NCBI GenBank assembly: GCA_949287115.1
Contig: CASEFF010000003.1
Location: 1-5,703, forward strand
Length of the DNA stretch: 5,703 bases
Source: an uncultured Bacillota bacterium
GTDB lineage: Bacteria; Bacillota; Clostridia; Peptostreptococcales; Anaerovoracaceae
Direction of reading: 5' to 3'
Within the stretch, counting starts at the first letter, position 1. Every line of letters begins with the position of its first letter. The notes under the pieces were generated by a model. It was given only the letters and a program-made list of their open reading frames with translations, was not told the DNA's origin and ran no database searches. The position numbers and the translations under genes were made by a program. Positions 5,376 through 5,703 of this stretch are shown in pieces.

Positions 5376-5703
5376 CGCGTGCCTCCCTGAATTCCGCTCC
5401 CTTGAAGCATTCCGTATACCTGTTGATGCCACATCCGGTGCAGCCCTGCCTGCAGTCGGGAGTCGTCTGACCTCTCTTAGCTCTTTCGTTTTCCTCTATC
5501 AGATATTCCCTGCTCACGAGCGGATCTATGATGTCCCACGGCAGCACCTCGTCATAGCTGCGTTCTCTGTGGCTGTAAAACGCAGGATCTATGCCTGTCT
5601 CAGCGAAGGCCTTTTCCCAGAGCTCAGGTCTGAATTTCTCGCTCCAGCTGTCAAAGCTGCATCCGAGCCTGTGCGCCGTCTCCAGCACCCTGCCGATGCG
5701 CCT
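5368..5703 (-). CDS. B12-binding radical SAM protein, TIGR03960-type (C-terminal part, cut by window edge)
   Basis: The frame is open through the right edge, so only the last 111 residues are present; the B12-binding and radical SAM core would lie outside. The visible part begins RRIGRVLETAHRLGC and contains FDSWSEKF, FYSHRERSYDEVLPWDIID and a Cys-rich tail PDCRQGCTGCGIN, which I recognise as the conserved C-terminus of TIGR03960-type proteins. Visible residues Cys84, Cys88 and Cys91 form CX3CX2C, with a further Cys99, suggesting an additional iron-sulfur or metal site beyond the radical SAM cluster. There is a valine GTG codon at 5688, but the frame upstream continues to match the family, so it is not the start. 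The reaction catalysed is unknown. It lies immediately upstream of, and overlaps, the DUF2344 gene, the standard arrangement for this pair. Confidence 0.88.
   Translation of the reverse strand, partial: RRIGRVLETAHRLGCSFDSWSEKFRPELWEKAFAETGIDPAFYSHRERSYDEVLPWDIIDPLVSREYLIEENERAKRGQTTPDCRQGCTGCGINRYTECFKGAEFREARDV

Noticed and set aside
5376..5432. 19-residue N-terminal extension of the DUF2344 protein
   Set aside because: It overlaps the upstream gene out of frame; GGGAGG 6 nt before the ATG at 5375 and the family start MYKYVLTFSK support the shorter form.
1..5703. CRISPR array, transposon, prophage, tRNA or defence genes
   Set aside because: No spaced direct repeats, terminal inverted repeats with transposase, tRNA folds or defence-type domains were found on either strand.

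Overview
The window reads as a chromosomal housekeeping segment from a Firmicutes bacterium, most likely a Clostridia-type anaerobe. The evidence is the neighbourhood of lepA-hemW, rpsT and a comEA-like gene, which belong to one conserved Firmicutes block. It is supported by AGGAGG-type ribosome binding sites, A/T-rich sigma-A promoters, a TTG start, and a B12-binding radical SAM/DUF2344 pair common in anaerobes. Protein-level similarity was judged by eye, so the taxonomic call stops at that level.

Layout: (1) Positions 1-2232, minus strand: lepA (ribosomal elongation factor 4), then the first 145 codons of hemW (heme chaperone, radical SAM) running off the left edge; the two overlap by 17 nt. 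(2) Positions 2233-2381: a compact divergent promoter region, with one well-formed promoter for lepA and one for rpsT, their -35 boxes 10 bp apart. (3) Positions 2382-3936, plus strand: rpsT (ribosomal protein bS20) with its own terminator, then deoD (purine nucleoside phosphorylase) and a small DtxR/MntR-type metalloregulator, which look co-transcribed. (4) Positions 3957-4003: a long hairpin between convergent units. (5) Positions 4008-5703, minus strand: in transcription order, the C-terminal end of a B12-binding radical SAM protein, a DUF2344 radical-SAM-associated protein overlapping it by 8 nt, then a membrane-anchored SLBB/helix-hairpin-helix ComEA-like DNA receptor with its own strong promoter.

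Functionally the segment mixes translation (bS20, LepA), heme handling (HemW), purine salvage (DeoD), metal sensing (DtxR family), DNA uptake (ComEA-like) and one uncharacterised radical SAM module. I see no mobile element, CRISPR array, tRNA, rRNA or defence system, and no gene-free stretch reaches 300 bases. Coding density is high and all genes look intact apart from the two cut by the window edges.

I find no convincing new biological system. The points most worth a second look are the uncharacterised radical SAM/DUF2344 pair, the mixed metal-ligand set of the DtxR-family regulator and its pairing with deoD, the symmetric element around the rpsT/lepA divergent promoters, a perfect 13-bp tandem duplication before the regulator gene, and the condensed gene order compared with the ancestral comE-rpsT-lepA-hemW block.
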